The notes: generated by a model not told the origin, from the sequence alone. A stretch of 14,030 nucleotides of DNA from an uncultured Muribaculaceae bacterium (GCA_910587355.1 CAJUKF010000058.1:1-14030); one strand, 5' to 3'. Counted from the stretch's first letter, positions 1 to 7,558 are shown. Made by a program: numbers and translations.

Positions 1-930
1 TTTATCGTAGAGATAGTCGAATCCGCCGTACTCGATGAACGGACGGTAGAGGTTCACATCGTAGATTTCCGCTATGAATGCCACATCCGGGAAGTGCGAT
101 TTTACCTGAGGTATGGCCCAGTGCCAGAATGCAAGCGGAACCATGAAAGCCATGTCGCAGCGGAAACCGTCTATGCCCTTCGAAGCCCAGTACCGGAGTA
201 TATGAAGCATCTTGAACCACGTGTCGGGCACAGGGTCGAAGTGCTCCGAACGGTTGAAGTAGTCGACACCATAGTTCAGTTTCACTGTCTCATACCAGTC
301 GTTGGCTCCAGGGAAAGCTGTGAAGCAGTCGTTACCGGTAGCTTTGGCCGGAAACTCGACATAAGCGTCCTTGCCGCTGCCCAGGTCTATATGAGGCGCG
401 AACTGCTGATGGGGGATATAGTAGAAATTGTTTGAAGGCGAAAAAAACATCTCCCGGTTGTCGCGGGCGCCGAAGTCTTCGATTCCCGACGGCTTCGCGT
501 CCGAGCTGTACTGACGACCGACATGATTCGGCACGAAATCAATCAGCACCTTCAGACCCGCATCGTGTGTGCGCTTTACAAGCGCTTCGAATTCTTTCAT
601 CCGCTCATGCACATTCACAGCCAAATCCGGGTCGATGTCATAATAATCCGTAATGGCATACGGACTGCCGGCTTTGCCCTTTATCACGTGCGGATTGTGA
701 CGCGGTATGCCGAATGCAGTATAATCGGCGTCGTGACCGTGCTCTATCACGCCCGTATACCACACATGTGTGGCTCCCAGAGCCTTTATCGATGCGAGGA
801 TGTCTTCATTTATGTCGTTGAGCTTTCCCGAACCGTTCTGTTCGAGCGTACCACCGGCTATCGGGGCCTCGCAGTAATTTGTAAAGAGGCGTGGAAGAAG
901 CTGATATATGACAGGTTTGAGGGCAGCCAT
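1..930 (-). CDS. GH13 alpha-amylase family hydrolase (C-terminus cut off by window edge)
   Basis: This is the first 310 codons of a gene that continues past the left edge. The protein starts MAALKPVIYQLLPRLFTNYC and has no signal peptide, so it is probably cytoplasmic. GH13 conserved regions appear in order: region I DFVPNHVG (131-138), region II GFRCDMA (255-261) with the predicted nucleophile Asp259, and region III FIAEIYD (285-291) with the predicted acid/base Glu288. Together they support an alpha-glucan or related alpha-glucoside hydrolase or transglycosidase with a retaining mechanism. Region IV and the C-terminal beta domain lie outside the window, so the exact activity cannot be assigned. 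The start is the first in-frame ATG after the patatin gene stop, 30 bp away, which suggests cotranscription. It is not a SusG-like surface amylase, because it lacks a lipoprotein signal. Confidence 0.9.
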   Translation of the reverse strand, partial: MAALKPVIYQLLPRLFTNYCEAPIAGGTLEQNGSGKLNDINEDILASIKALGATHVWYTGVIEHGHDADYTAFGIPRHNPHVIKGKAGSPYAITDYYDIDPDLAVNVHERMKEFEALVKRTHDAGLKVLIDFVPNHVGRQYSSDAKPSGIEDFGARDNREMFFSPSNNFYYIPHQQFAPHIDLGSGKDAYVEFPAKATGNDCFTAFPGANDWYETVKLNYGVDYFNRSEHFDPVPDTWFKMLHILRYWASKGIDGFRCDMAFMVPLAFWHWAIPQVKSHFPDVAFIAEIYDVNLYRPFIEYGGFDYLYDK

Positions 931-960
931 CGTATATGTGTTGATTGTGATGATTGTTTT

Positions 961-1815
961 TTACTTTTTCATTGCCGGAGCGCTTCCGCCGCTTGTCTGC
1001 CACATGCCCGCGTCAATGAGGGCATGGCGGGTATTTTTATATCCTATCAGGAAAAGCTCCTTGATTTTGCGCAAGTCAAACACTCCGAAATTGGCAAGCT
1101 CGGTTGTCGTCACTGCTACATCGCAAAGAGCCATATCCTCGGCTGTATGAGCTTTCGTAAGAAGATTATATGTGCGCAGCGCCACCGACAGAATCGAATG
1201 ATTGTTCGTATAGGGGCGCAGAGGGCTTACATTAATGCCTATCAGAGTCTCACACTTGTCGCGCAGCACCCATGCCGCATTGTTGCTCAGCACGCCTCCA
1301 TCAACATAGTGTACACCGTCGATTTTCACAGGATTGAAAACTATGGGAATGGAGCAGGAAGCTATCATCCGGGGCCCGATTTCGCCAGTGGAGAAAGCCA
1401 CCGGACAGCCGTGGTCAAGGTCAGTAGCTGCAATATAAGTGGAAATGCGGAGGTCTTCGAGATAACGTACTCCTCCGAGAGCGCGCATCACAAAATTCTC
1501 AAACTTCTCGATATCGAAAATACCGCCGTGCCCGAAACTCAGCCCTGCGAAATCGCGAAAACCAGTACGCGCGAAAATCGTTGCCATCGAAAGAGGCTTA
1601 ACACCAGCGGCATAAAGCACGGCCACAACCGACCCGGCGCTCACACCGGCCACTGCATCGGGCTTAAGGCCCGCTTCTTCTATAGCCATGAGGGCTCCTG
1701 CATGTGCAAAGCCTCGCGCTCCGCCTCCGCTGAAAGTGACACCCAGTTTATAAGGCTTGTGGGCCGACTGGGCTGCGGTGGAAGATGGCGTTGTTGCGTT
1801 GTTTTTTGTCTTCAT
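961..1815 (-). CDS. Patatin-like phospholipase family protein
   Basis: A 284-residue patatin-fold serine lipid acyl hydrolase. The oxyanion-hole glycine loop FSGGGARGF spans 28-36. The nucleophile elbow GVSAG (57-61) carries Ser59, and the catalytic Asp172 lies in DGG (172-174), completing the Ser-Asp dyad. The block IASCSIPIVF (151-160) is also typical of the family. The N-terminal 20 residues are polar and low in complexity, and no signal peptide or membrane segment is visible, so the protein is probably cytosolic or peripheral. No beta-barrel (PlpD-type) domain follows, and the length fits the short bacterial RssA/YchK-like proteins. The substrate is not deducible. It is the first gene of a probable two-gene unit with the GH13 gene, driven by a promoter at 1841-1871. 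The start has no Shine-Dalgarno sequence. Confidence 0.93.
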   Translation of the reverse strand: MKTKNNATTPSSTAAQSAHKPYKLGVTFSGGGARGFAHAGALMAIEEAGLKPDAVAGVSAGSVVAVLYAAGVKPLSMATIFARTGFRDFAGLSFGHGGIFDIEKFENFVMRALGGVRYLEDLRISTYIAATDLDHGCPVAFSTGEIGPRMIASCSIPIVFNPVKIDGVHYVDGGVLSNNAAWVLRDKCETLIGINVSPLRPYTNNHSILSVALRTYNLLTKAHTAEDMALCDVAVTTTELANFGVFDLRKIKELFLIGYKNTRHALIDAGMWQTSGGSAPAMKK

Positions 1816-1840
1816 AAGGAAGGGTCGCGCTTTTCAAGTG

Positions 1841-1871
1841 CAAAATTAGTCAGAAAAAATAGATTGTTCAA
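1841..1871 (-). promoter_or_regulatory. Bacteroidetes-type promoter for the patatin/GH13 unit
   Basis: Read on the minus strand, TAATTTTG (1848 to 1841) matches the -7 consensus TAnnTTTG. ATTG (1872 to 1869) lies 20 nt upstream and matches three of the four bases of the -33 TTTG box. The predicted transcript would start around 1835, giving a leader of about 20 nt before the patatin ATG. The match is to established Bacteroides sigma-ABfr consensus elements; the start site is inferred. Confidence 0.65.
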
Positions 1872-1906
1872 TTTTTCTTAGAGGAAAATATAAAATATGA
1901 ACGCTT

Positions 1907-1932
1907 TTTGACGTAAGTTTGTTGTAACTTTG
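1907..1932 (+). promoter_or_regulatory. Candidate promoter for the BrkB/RidA unit
   Basis: TAACTTTG (1925-1932) matches the -7 consensus TAnnTTTG and lies about 35 bp before the ATG at 1967. The nearest upstream TTTG (1907-1910) is only 14 nt away, shorter than the roughly 20 nt seen at the other promoters here, so the -33 assignment is weak. This site is back to back with the patatin promoter. Confidence 0.45.
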
Positions 1933-1966
1933 CCGTCGGAATGCCAACGACAGCTACACGCCTCCT

Positions 1967-3343
1967 ATGAAAGAACAGACCGAAAAATCGCAATCACGCA
2001 TTGACCGGCTCGTCGACCGGTGTATACGTGCATGGACATATGTCAGCACAGGTCTGTGGAGTGACCCGCGCCGCAAATGGTGGATTAACGTGCTGCGCAT
2101 CGCCAATCTGTCGGTGAATTCATTCCTCAACCGCGACATACAGACTCAGGCCTGCGCAATGACTTACCGCACAATGCTCGCCATTGTCCCGGCGCTTGCA
2201 CTGATGCTCGCCATAGCCCGTGGGTTCGGCATACAGAGCATGCTGCAGCAGGAACTCTACAGGCTTTTTCCGGCACAACGGGTCGCCATACAGTACGCCA
2301 TGAATTTCGTCGACAGCTATCTTGCACAGGCTTCCGAAGGCGTATTCGTCGGTGTGGGCATCGTTTTTCTGCTTTATACCCTCATATCTCTGATTTCAAA
2401 CGTAGAGGCCGCTTTCAATCTCATCTGGGGACAGAAAGCCGGACGCAGCATATGGCGCAAGCTCAGCGACTACACTGCCATGCTCCTCATACTCCCTGTC
2501 CTCATGCTTTGCGCCAGCGGCATATCGATTCTGCTGAGTTCTACGCTCAACACGCTCTTCAACTTCAGTTTCATGACTCCGGTCATAAGCGGTCTCCTCG
2601 AAGGCGCCTCGATGCTGATGACTTTCCTCTTCTTCACGGCAGTCTACATCCTCATTCCCAATACAAAGGTAAAGTTCGGCAACGCCTTCGTCTCCGGAGT
2701 AATCGCCGGCATAGCCTTTCTCGTGCTTCAGTGGCTTTTCGTGACAGGAACTCTCTATGTGACAAAATACAATGCCATCTACGGCTCTTTCGCTTTCCTG
2801 CCGCTGCTGTTGCTGTGGATGCAGCTCGTATGGGTGATTATCCTCGCCGGTGCGGTTATATGCTATTCGTCGCAGAATGTCTTCGCCTTCAACCTCGACC
2901 ACGAGGTGACAAACATATCCGACCGGTACAAAGCCATGGTGACTCTCGCCATAACGGCCATAATCACACGCCGGTTCATCAGCGGAAAAGAACCTTCGAC
3001 CGCCCGCGACCTCATGAGTCACTTCGATTTGCCGGCACGCCTTGTCACCGAAATAACCGACAGACTCGTAAGCACCCGCATAATAAGCCGTGTACTTATA
3101 CCGGGAAATAAAGATGAATACGGCTTCCAGCTTGCCGTTGACCCCTCCACTTTTACAATCAAATCGCTCACCGAGCGCCTCTATACTCTCGGCACATCCA
3201 ATTTCATACCCCACTTCAGGCAGCGTTTCCCCGAAGTAGTGACGGCCTTTGCCAGAATAGAGGGCGTCTACTCCTCCCTCACCGCAGACATGCCTATCAG
3301 CAGCCTGCTTGAAAGCGATGACGATGAATCACCCGACCTCTGA
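1967..3343 (+). CDS. YihY/BrkB family inner-membrane protein
   Basis: A 458-residue polytopic protein. About six hydrophobic segments are visible near residues 67-86, 125-145, 169-191, 211-231, 239-262 and 274-300. The family hallmark YNAIYGSFAFLPLLLLW (268-284) precedes the last helix, and the FNLIWG block (150-155) also fits the YihY/BrkB family (formerly annotated as ribonuclease BN). After the membrane domain comes a soluble, probably cytoplasmic C-terminal region of about 150 residues (roughly 305-458). It contains a stretch that looks like a winged-helix fold (around 335-385) and ends in an acidic tail. C-terminal extensions of this kind are longer than in the short proteobacterial members. 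The molecular function of the family is unsettled; transport or envelope roles are proposed. RidA follows after 44 bp, so the two are probably cotranscribed. Confidence 0.92.
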   Translation: MKEQTEKSQSRIDRLVDRCIRAWTYVSTGLWSDPRRKWWINVLRIANLSVNSFLNRDIQTQACAMTYRTMLAIVPALALMLAIARGFGIQSMLQQELYRLFPAQRVAIQYAMNFVDSYLAQASEGVFVGVGIVFLLYTLISLISNVEAAFNLIWGQKAGRSIWRKLSDYTAMLLILPVLMLCASGISILLSSTLNTLFNFSFMTPVISGLLEGASMLMTFLFFTAVYILIPNTKVKFGNAFVSGVIAGIAFLVLQWLFVTGTLYVTKYNAIYGSFAFLPLLLLWMQLVWVIILAGAVICYSSQNVFAFNLDHEVTNISDRYKAMVTLAITAIITRRFISGKEPSTARDLMSHFDLPARLVTEITDRLVSTRIISRVLIPGNKDEYGFQLAVDPSTFTIKSLTERLYTLGTSNFIPHFRQRFPEVVTAFARIEGVYSSLTADMPISSLLESDDDESPDL

Positions 3344-3387
3344 CATCAGTAAAAATCAACCCACAAAACCAATAAGAACATAAAACA

Positions 3388-3762
3388 ATGAAAAAAGTAA
3401 TCGCAACCACCGCAGCTCCCGGAGCTATCGGTCCCTACAGTCAGGCTATCGACACCGGCACATTCGTTTACGCATCCGGCCAGATTCCACTCGACCCCGC
3501 AACGGGCACTATCCCCGATGGCATCACGGCTCAGACAACCCAGTCACTTGCCAACGTATGCGCTATACTCAAGGAAGCCGGGCTCTCAGTCGACAACGTT
3601 GTCAAGACAACCGTCTTCCTCGCCGACATGGCCGACTTCGGCGCCATGAACGAGGTCTACGGCAAAGTATTCACCGAACCCTACCCTGCCCGCTCGGCCG
3701 TTGCTGTCCGCGAGCTCCCCAAGGGTGTGCTCGTTGAAATCGAGGTTATCGCCGTGCGCTGA
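3388..3762 (+). CDS. ridA: RidA family 2-iminobutanoate/2-iminopropanoate deaminase
   Basis: A 124-residue protein of full family length (YjgF/YER057c/UK114). It contains the N-terminal GPYSQA motif (15-20), ASGQIPLDP (29-37) and the C-terminal block YPARSAVAVRELPKGVLVEIEVIA (99-122). Arg102 and Glu117 correspond to the substrate-binding arginine and the glutamate of characterised RidA proteins. The family hydrolyses reactive enamine/imine intermediates released by PLP-dependent enzymes such as threonine dehydratase. It acts in the cytoplasm as a trimer with active sites at subunit interfaces. The gene sits 44 bp after the BrkB-family gene in the same direction, in an A-rich spacer without a promoter-like TAnnTTTG. 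It ends 31 bp before a strong terminator. It is the best-conserved protein in the window, and assignment to the deaminating RidA subgroup is well supported by Arg102. Confidence 0.96.
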   Translation: MKKVIATTAAPGAIGPYSQAIDTGTFVYASGQIPLDPATGTIPDGITAQTTQSLANVCAILKEAGLSVDNVVKTTVFLADMADFGAMNEVYGKVFTEPYPARSAVAVRELPKGVLVEIEVIAVR

Positions 3763-3793
3763 TTATAAGCGACTGCACAAACCGCTCAGATAA

Positions 3794-3835
3794 AAAAATC
3801 GCGTCCGCCGTTAGTTTTCGGCAGACGCGATTTTT
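3794..3835. terminator. Bidirectional intrinsic terminator between convergent ridA and MFS genes
   Basis: A 17-bp stem (3794-3810 with 3819-3835) contains a single C-A mismatch and an 8-nt loop. A-runs at the left foot and T-runs at the right foot give U-tracts in both directions. It lies 31 nt after the ridA stop and about 31 nt after the MFS gene stop on the other strand, so one hairpin serves both genes. Confidence 0.93.
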
Positions 3836-3866
3836 ATTGAAGAATATTTCTATTATAAGGAGCCGG

Positions 3867-5300
3867 TCAGGCGTCGGCCTGCTGGTCTTCTGCTTCAAGT
3901 GCCTGTGTATCTTTTTTAACGATATTGGGGCTTTCGAGACCGTAGTGCTTGCGGCCATCAAGTATCTTGAGCCATATCGAGAAAATCAGGGCAAGCACAC
4001 CCAGCGATGCGAAGAGAAGCATGGGCACGGTATAATTATACTGCATTGGGTCGTCGATGCCGGGATTCGCCCACATAATCACCTTGCCGATGAGAATGGG
4101 GAACAGTGCCAGACCGATGTTCTGCACCCAGAAAATCAGCGAATAGGCAGAGCCGAGGTAGCGTGCTTCCATGATTTTAGGCACTGAGGGCCAGAGCGAT
4201 GCCGGAACGAGTGAGAATGATATGCCCAGAACGATAATGGCCACAAAAGCAAGCCACTGCTCGGGATATACCGGTAGAACAAGCGCGAAAGTAAGGTGAC
4301 ACGCAATCATCAGGATTGCTCCGCCCATGAGCATGGTGGCGCCTTTGCCCCAGCGGTCGAGGGCATAGCCCAGTATGGGAGTAAGACCGGCGGCTCCGAT
4401 AGGGAACCAGCGGAAAATATCGGCGGCCTGCTGCTCGTCCATGCCGAGATTGCACTGCAGCATATTTGTGGCATAACGCTGGAAGGGGAATATGGCCGAA
4501 TAATAGAGCACGCAGAGCAATGCGATAATCCAGAAAAGCTTGCTCGAAAGTATATTGCCTACGTCGCTCATCTTGAATTCCTCTTCGGGAGCATCGTCCG
4601 AGCGGTCGGCTGCGATTTCACGGTCGAGACGCGTATCCATGAAAGTGAATACAGTATAGGTAATCAGGCCTATGAGCAGAAGCACCGTGCAGAATGCCAC
4701 CGGTGTCACAACAGTAGGCTCGCCCATCCAGGAGGCCAGACGCGGTGATATGGTGAATATCACGAAAACACCTACGCGGGCGAGGGCCATTTCGAGACCC
4801 ATGGCCAAAGCCATTTCGTGGCCTTCGAACCACTTTGCAAGTGTCTTCGACACCGTGATACCGGCCATCTCGCAGCCGCAGCCGAAAATCATGAAACCAA
4901 GAGCCGCAAGCTTTGCACTGCCGGGCATCTCTGTCCACCACGACGAAAGCCATGTGTCCAGACCGCTTCCGGCAAAATAATCACTGATTGCATAGAGCTT
5001 GATGCACGCGCCGACAAACATGACCGATGCCGAGAGCACGCCCGTGAACCGTATGCCCATCTTGTCCAGAATGATACCGGCAAGAATAAGGAAACCGAAC
5101 ACATTAAGTATATATTCGGCTCCGGCATAGTAGCCGAAAGCCTCGGGCGTCCAGCCCAACTCCGTCTGAACCAGACTCTGAAGCGGCGACATTACGTCGA
5201 CAAACATGTACGCGAAAAACATCATCGACGCTACGAGGACAAGCGCTATCCAGCGAGCCCATGCTTTGTCGCGAAGTGTTTCTTTAATCTTTTCTGTCAT
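3867..5300 (-). CDS. Major facilitator superfamily transporter, MFSD1-like
   Basis: A 477-residue integral membrane protein with about twelve hydrophobic helices in two halves. The halves are separated by a charged cytoplasmic loop (roughly 222-245, rich in Asp/Glu). The first half has an MFS motif-A-like loop after helix 2 (DKMGIRFTG, 79-87), and an equivalent DRWGKG loop occurs in the second half. The block KWFEGHEMALAMGLEMALARVG (156-177) closely resembles the matching segment of the MFSD1 subfamily. That subfamily's lysosomal members in animals export dipeptides; bacterial members are poorly characterised, so the substrate stays open. The C-terminal tail is acidic. The gene stands alone, with its own promoter and the shared terminator at 3794-3835. 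The start is the first ATG of the frame, and helix 1 begins about 15 residues in, as expected. Confidence 0.9.
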   Translation of the reverse strand: MTEKIKETLRDKAWARWIALVLVASMMFFAYMFVDVMSPLQSLVQTELGWTPEAFGYYAGAEYILNVFGFLILAGIILDKMGIRFTGVLSASVMFVGACIKLYAISDYFAGSGLDTWLSSWWTEMPGSAKLAALGFMIFGCGCEMAGITVSKTLAKWFEGHEMALAMGLEMALARVGVFVIFTISPRLASWMGEPTVVTPVAFCTVLLLIGLITYTVFTFMDTRLDREIAADRSDDAPEEEFKMSDVGNILSSKLFWIIALLCVLYYSAIFPFQRYATNMLQCNLGMDEQQAADIFRWFPIGAAGLTPILGYALDRWGKGATMLMGGAILMIACHLTFALVLPVYPEQWLAFVAIIVLGISFSLVPASLWPSVPKIMEARYLGSAYSLIFWVQNIGLALFPILIGKVIMWANPGIDDPMQYNYTVPMLLFASLGVLALIFSIWLKILDGRKHYGLESPNIVKKDTQALEAEDQQADA

Positions 5301-5329
5301 TTTGCAAAATTACTTATTGATTTTGAACG

Positions 5330-5360
5330 CAAATTTACAATAAAAATATTAAATACGAAA
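5330..5360 (-). promoter_or_regulatory. Promoter of the MFS transporter gene
   Basis: Minus-strand TAAATTTG (5337 to 5330) matches the -7 consensus, with TTTC (5360 to 5357) 19 nt upstream as the -33 box. It gives a leader of about 20-25 nt. A second match, TAATTTTG (5312 to 5305) with TTTG 17 nt upstream (5333 to 5330), would start transcription almost at the ATG, so the upstream pair is preferred. The 11-mer TAAATTTGCGT recurs in the histidine kinase promoter. Confidence 0.6.
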
Positions 5361-5404
5361 CCATAAAATTATCTGCTCCATCTCTCCAGTCACATAAGCA
5401 GCAG

Positions 5405-5424
5405 GGACGCGAAGAATCGCGTCC
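5405..5424. repeat. Perfect 8-bp hairpin in the spacer after the response regulator gene
   Basis: GGACGCGA (5405-5412) and TCGCGTCC (5417-5424) form a perfect inverted repeat around a 4-nt loop, 47 bp beyond the response regulator stop. No T-run follows on either strand, so it is not a standard intrinsic terminator. It shares the 12-mer AATCGCGTCCGC with the terminator arm at 3798-3809. It could be an RNA 3'-end stabiliser or a copy of a dispersed intergenic repeat. Confidence 0.55.
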
Positions 5425-5471
5425 GCGAAACAAAATGCAACTATTCACAACCAGATTTCTAAAAAAGCCTC

Positions 5472-6191
5472 TTATTCTCCACCCAGATACGAGAAGAATC
5501 GCTTCCTGTAGCTGTCACCCACAGGAATGCATCGTCCGGCAAGAATAATTGAATTGCGTTCAATAAGGCGCACTTTGTCCAGATTAACTATAAACGAGCG
5601 GTGTACACGCATGAACTGCGACGCGGGCAGAGCCTCCTCGAGCGACTTCATGCTCATCAGAGTCAGCACCGGTTTACTGTCGTCGCCCGTATTGATGCGC
5701 ACATAGTCTTTAAGACCTTCGATATAGATAATTTCATCAAAAGGTATGCGGAGCAGCCGGTATTCGCTCTTTACAGTGAGAAAATCGGCCGCCGGAGGCA
5801 CCGGTACCACGACATTGGCCGTAGCTTCGAATATTTTTTGCGCCCTCACGGCCGCCTCAAGAAAATCCTCATAGCTCACGGGTTTGAGGAGATAGTCAAT
5901 GGCATTGACGCGAAAACCTTCCACCGCATGGTCGGCATATGCCGTCGTGAACACTACACGCGCCGAATCCGGAAGAATCCTGGCCAGTTGCATCCCCGAG
6001 AGTCGCGGCATGTGGATGTCGAGAAACACAAGGTCGATGTCACCTTCGTTAATGAACTCAAGGGCTGCTTCGGGAGCATGCACCTCGGCTACGAGCGACA
6101 GAAACGGAGTTCGCTCAACATATGTGCTAATCAGCCGGGCGGCAAGCGGCTCGTCGTCAACTACAAGGCATCGTATATTGGCAGGATTCAT
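5472..6191 (-). CDS. LytTR family response regulator
   Basis: A 239-residue two-domain regulator. The N-terminal receiver domain (about 6-120) has the acidic pair Asp12/Asp13, the predicted phosphorylation site Asp58 in VFLDIHMPR, Thr83 and Lys103 in YLLKP. The C-terminal LytTR DNA-binding domain (about 134-237) shows the typical DEIIYIEGLKDYVRI and FMRVHRSFIVNLDKV segments. It is therefore expected to bind DNA upon phosphorylation by the adjacent kinase. The kinase gene ends 16 bp upstream, so the two are almost certainly one transcript. LytTR/LytS pairs in Bacteroidetes are common and their target genes vary. No clear direct-repeat LytTR operator was identified in this window, so the regulon is unknown. 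Confidence 0.95.
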   Translation of the reverse strand: MNPANIRCLVVDDEPLAARLISTYVERTPFLSLVAEVHAPEAALEFINEGDIDLVFLDIHMPRLSGMQLARILPDSARVVFTTAYADHAVEGFRVNAIDYLLKPVSYEDFLEAAVRAQKIFEATANVVVPVPPAADFLTVKSEYRLLRIPFDEIIYIEGLKDYVRINTGDDSKPVLTLMSMKSLEEALPASQFMRVHRSFIVNLDKVRLIERNSIILAGRCIPVGDSYRKRFFSYLGGE

Positions 6192-6207
6192 GGATTCAGG
6201 TCAAAAA

Positions 6208-7275
6208 TCAATTGTCAAGAAGTACGGTAAGTTTTGTCCGGTAGATATTATCGCGGCACGTGATACGGAGTGTGGCATTCTGACCATAAATAAGCGCCAG
6301 ACGCCGACGCAGATTCGAAAGTCCTATGCCCGAAGCTTTTTTGTCTGTTTTTGTGCCTGGAATAAACGAATTGCTTGTAGTGCATGTAAGCACTTTGTCG
6401 CTGGAATGGATTGATATTTCCACCGGCACATTGTCTGGAGCCGAAATACCGTATTTGAAAGCATTCTCCACAAGCGGAATAAAAAGCAGCGGCGGAATCT
6501 CACGGTCTCCGTTATCGCCCAAATCGATATCAACCTTTATCTCACGGTCGGCGAGGCGCAGTTTCATCAGGTCTACGTAATCCGTGATGAAATCCGTCTC
6601 GCGGTGCAACGCCACATATTTCACATCCTCATACAGCATATATCGCAGCAGAGCCGACAGCCGGTGAACGGCCTTTTTGGCATCCTCGGGGCTTATGTCA
6701 ACCAGTGCATATATCGTGTTGAGGGTATTGAACAGAAAATGCGGATTAAGCTGACTCTTGAGGTTGGCAAGTTCTATTGAGCGCTGCTCCGCAATCAGGT
6801 CTTCATTGCGCCGTTCTATATCACGCCATTTGGTGGAGAGGCGCAGAGCCACCGACAGTCCTATCACAAGCAGCAGTGTCACTGCATCGCGAAGCAGAAA
6901 TGAGGCGTATTTGAGCAGATAATGGGTCCCTGTACGCGGATGACGCGGCTGGGCCGTGCTCAGCCAGTTCGAAATTACTGTCGACAGAAAAAGACCCGCT
7001 GTGATTATAAGGAGATTGATTAAAATGAAACTCCATATCCGGCGGTTTCCTGTACGCCCTATCGTCTTGTCGATAATCACGAAATAATTCAGATAGAAGA
7101 TTGCTATGAAAATCAGCGTCTTTACATAAAAACCGGGATAAAACACAAATCCTCGACGGTGTGGCATAGCTATGGCCATCACCAGTTCCGGAAGTACGAA
7201 AATGATGATTATGAATAGCAAATGCACCAGCACGTTCACAAAACGCCGGCGTCTTGATGTGGTCTGTGTATCCAT
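6208..7275 (-). CDS. LytS/YehU-type sensor histidine kinase
   Basis: A 355-residue membrane kinase. Four hydrophobic segments (about 12-36, 50-68, 80-104, 124-145) form the N-terminal sensor, with no large extracellular domain. A short coiled stretch (147-172) leads into the His_kinase domain, SQLNPHFLFNTLNTIYA (174-190), with the predicted phospho-accepting His179. A HATPase_c domain follows, with its N box PLVENAFKYG (268-277, Asn271) and a G-box GIGLSNLRRRL (316-326). This architecture is typical of Bacteroidetes LytS/YehU-like kinases that pair with LytTR regulators, and such a regulator follows 16 bp downstream. The signal is unknown. The start codon is only 15 bp from the end of the inserted element at 7291-7556, and the gene's promoter lies on the far side of that element. 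Confidence 0.95.
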   Translation of the reverse strand: MDTQTTSRRRRFVNVLVHLLFIIIIFVLPELVMAIAMPHRRGFVFYPGFYVKTLIFIAIFYLNYFVIIDKTIGRTGNRRIWSFILINLLIITAGLFLSTVISNWLSTAQPRHPRTGTHYLLKYASFLLRDAVTLLLVIGLSVALRLSTKWRDIERRNEDLIAEQRSIELANLKSQLNPHFLFNTLNTIYALVDISPEDAKKAVHRLSALLRYMLYEDVKYVALHRETDFITDYVDLMKLRLADREIKVDIDLGDNGDREIPPLLFIPLVENAFKYGISAPDNVPVEISIHSSDKVLTCTTSNSFIPGTKTDKKASGIGLSNLRRRLALIYGQNATLRITCRDNIYRTKLTVLLDN

Positions 7276-7279
7276 ACCT

Positions 7280-7290
7280 TAATTATTTTT
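7280..7290. repeat. Left copy of 11-bp target-site duplication
   Basis: TAATTATTTTT at 7280-7290 is repeated exactly, in the same orientation, at 7556-7566 on the other side of the element. The length fits insertion by a transposase that makes 10-12 bp duplications, as known for IS4-family elements. Because the repeat is AT-rich, the boundary with the element is uncertain by one or two bases. Confidence 0.75.
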
Positions 7291-7307
7291 TATTGGTGTC
7301 CGCTAAA
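7290..7307. repeat. Left terminal inverted repeat of the MITE-like element
   Basis: TTATTGGTGTCCGCTAAA pairs with 7541-7558 with one mismatch (C at 7303 against C at 7546). In the kinase mRNA this arm would lie 15-32 nt before the start codon, so pairing with the other arm would place a long stem directly upstream of the translation start. Confidence 0.8.
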
Positions 7308-7556
7308 ACTTTCAAGCCCTATTTGGCTTTTAATTTTCCTCGGACAGCCGATATATTGAATGTGTAGGGGCTTTATTGTGAGATATAAGTCCATTAGAAG
7401 AGCTTAAATTGGGCAAATATGGCATCCTTGTCTATGCATACCATGCGAAAGGAGAACATTTTTATCGGACTGCCGATACAAATACTGAAACAGGGGGCTT
7501 GTCAATGCATAAAATCACTCAAAATAGCCGGGTAAACACATTTACCGGACACCAAT
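7291..7556. mobile_element. MITE-like non-autonomous element in the kinase 5' leader
   Basis: About 265 bp bounded by an inverted repeat: 7290-7307 against 7541-7558, 17 of 18 positions complementary (core ATTGGTGTCCG). It is flanked by an exact 11-bp direct repeat (7280-7290, 7556-7566). Inside, two copies of TCGGACNGCCGAT (7340-7352 and 7465-7477) lie subterminally and each can form a small hairpin. Further hairpins are AAGCC/GGCTT (7314-7329) and CCGGGTAAA/TTTACCGG (7528-7548). It holds no transposase, only a 38-codon reading frame (7419-7535) of no recognisable family. Size, ends and duplication fit a miniature inverted-repeat element or an internally deleted insertion sequence. The duplication length suggests an IS4-like parent, but that is inference. 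No TAnnTTTG box is present within it on either strand. Confidence 0.8.
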
Positions 7557-7558
7557 AA
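7541..7558. repeat. Right terminal inverted repeat of the MITE-like element
   Basis: TTTACCGGACACCAATAA is the inverse complement of 7290-7307 except at one position. Its inner part can alternatively pair with 7528-7536 in a local hairpin (loop 7537-7540), so the long stem and the local hairpin are mutually exclusive folds. Confidence 0.8.

Noticed and set aside
523..1881. A 452-codon open frame on the plus strand
   Set aside because: It runs opposite the GH13 and patatin genes, both of which have full catalytic motifs. Its translation has no recognisable domain and is rich in His, Cys and Arg, as expected from an antisense shadow.
2396..3214. A 272-codon open frame on the minus strand
   Set aside because: It is antisense to the BrkB-family gene, its composition is unnaturally rich in Glu and Tyr, and no family is recognisable.
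7419..7535. A 38-codon frame inside the MITE-like element
   Set aside because: It is short, unsupported by any recognisable family, and lacks a promoter. It could be a remnant of a parent element's gene, but the sequence does not show this.
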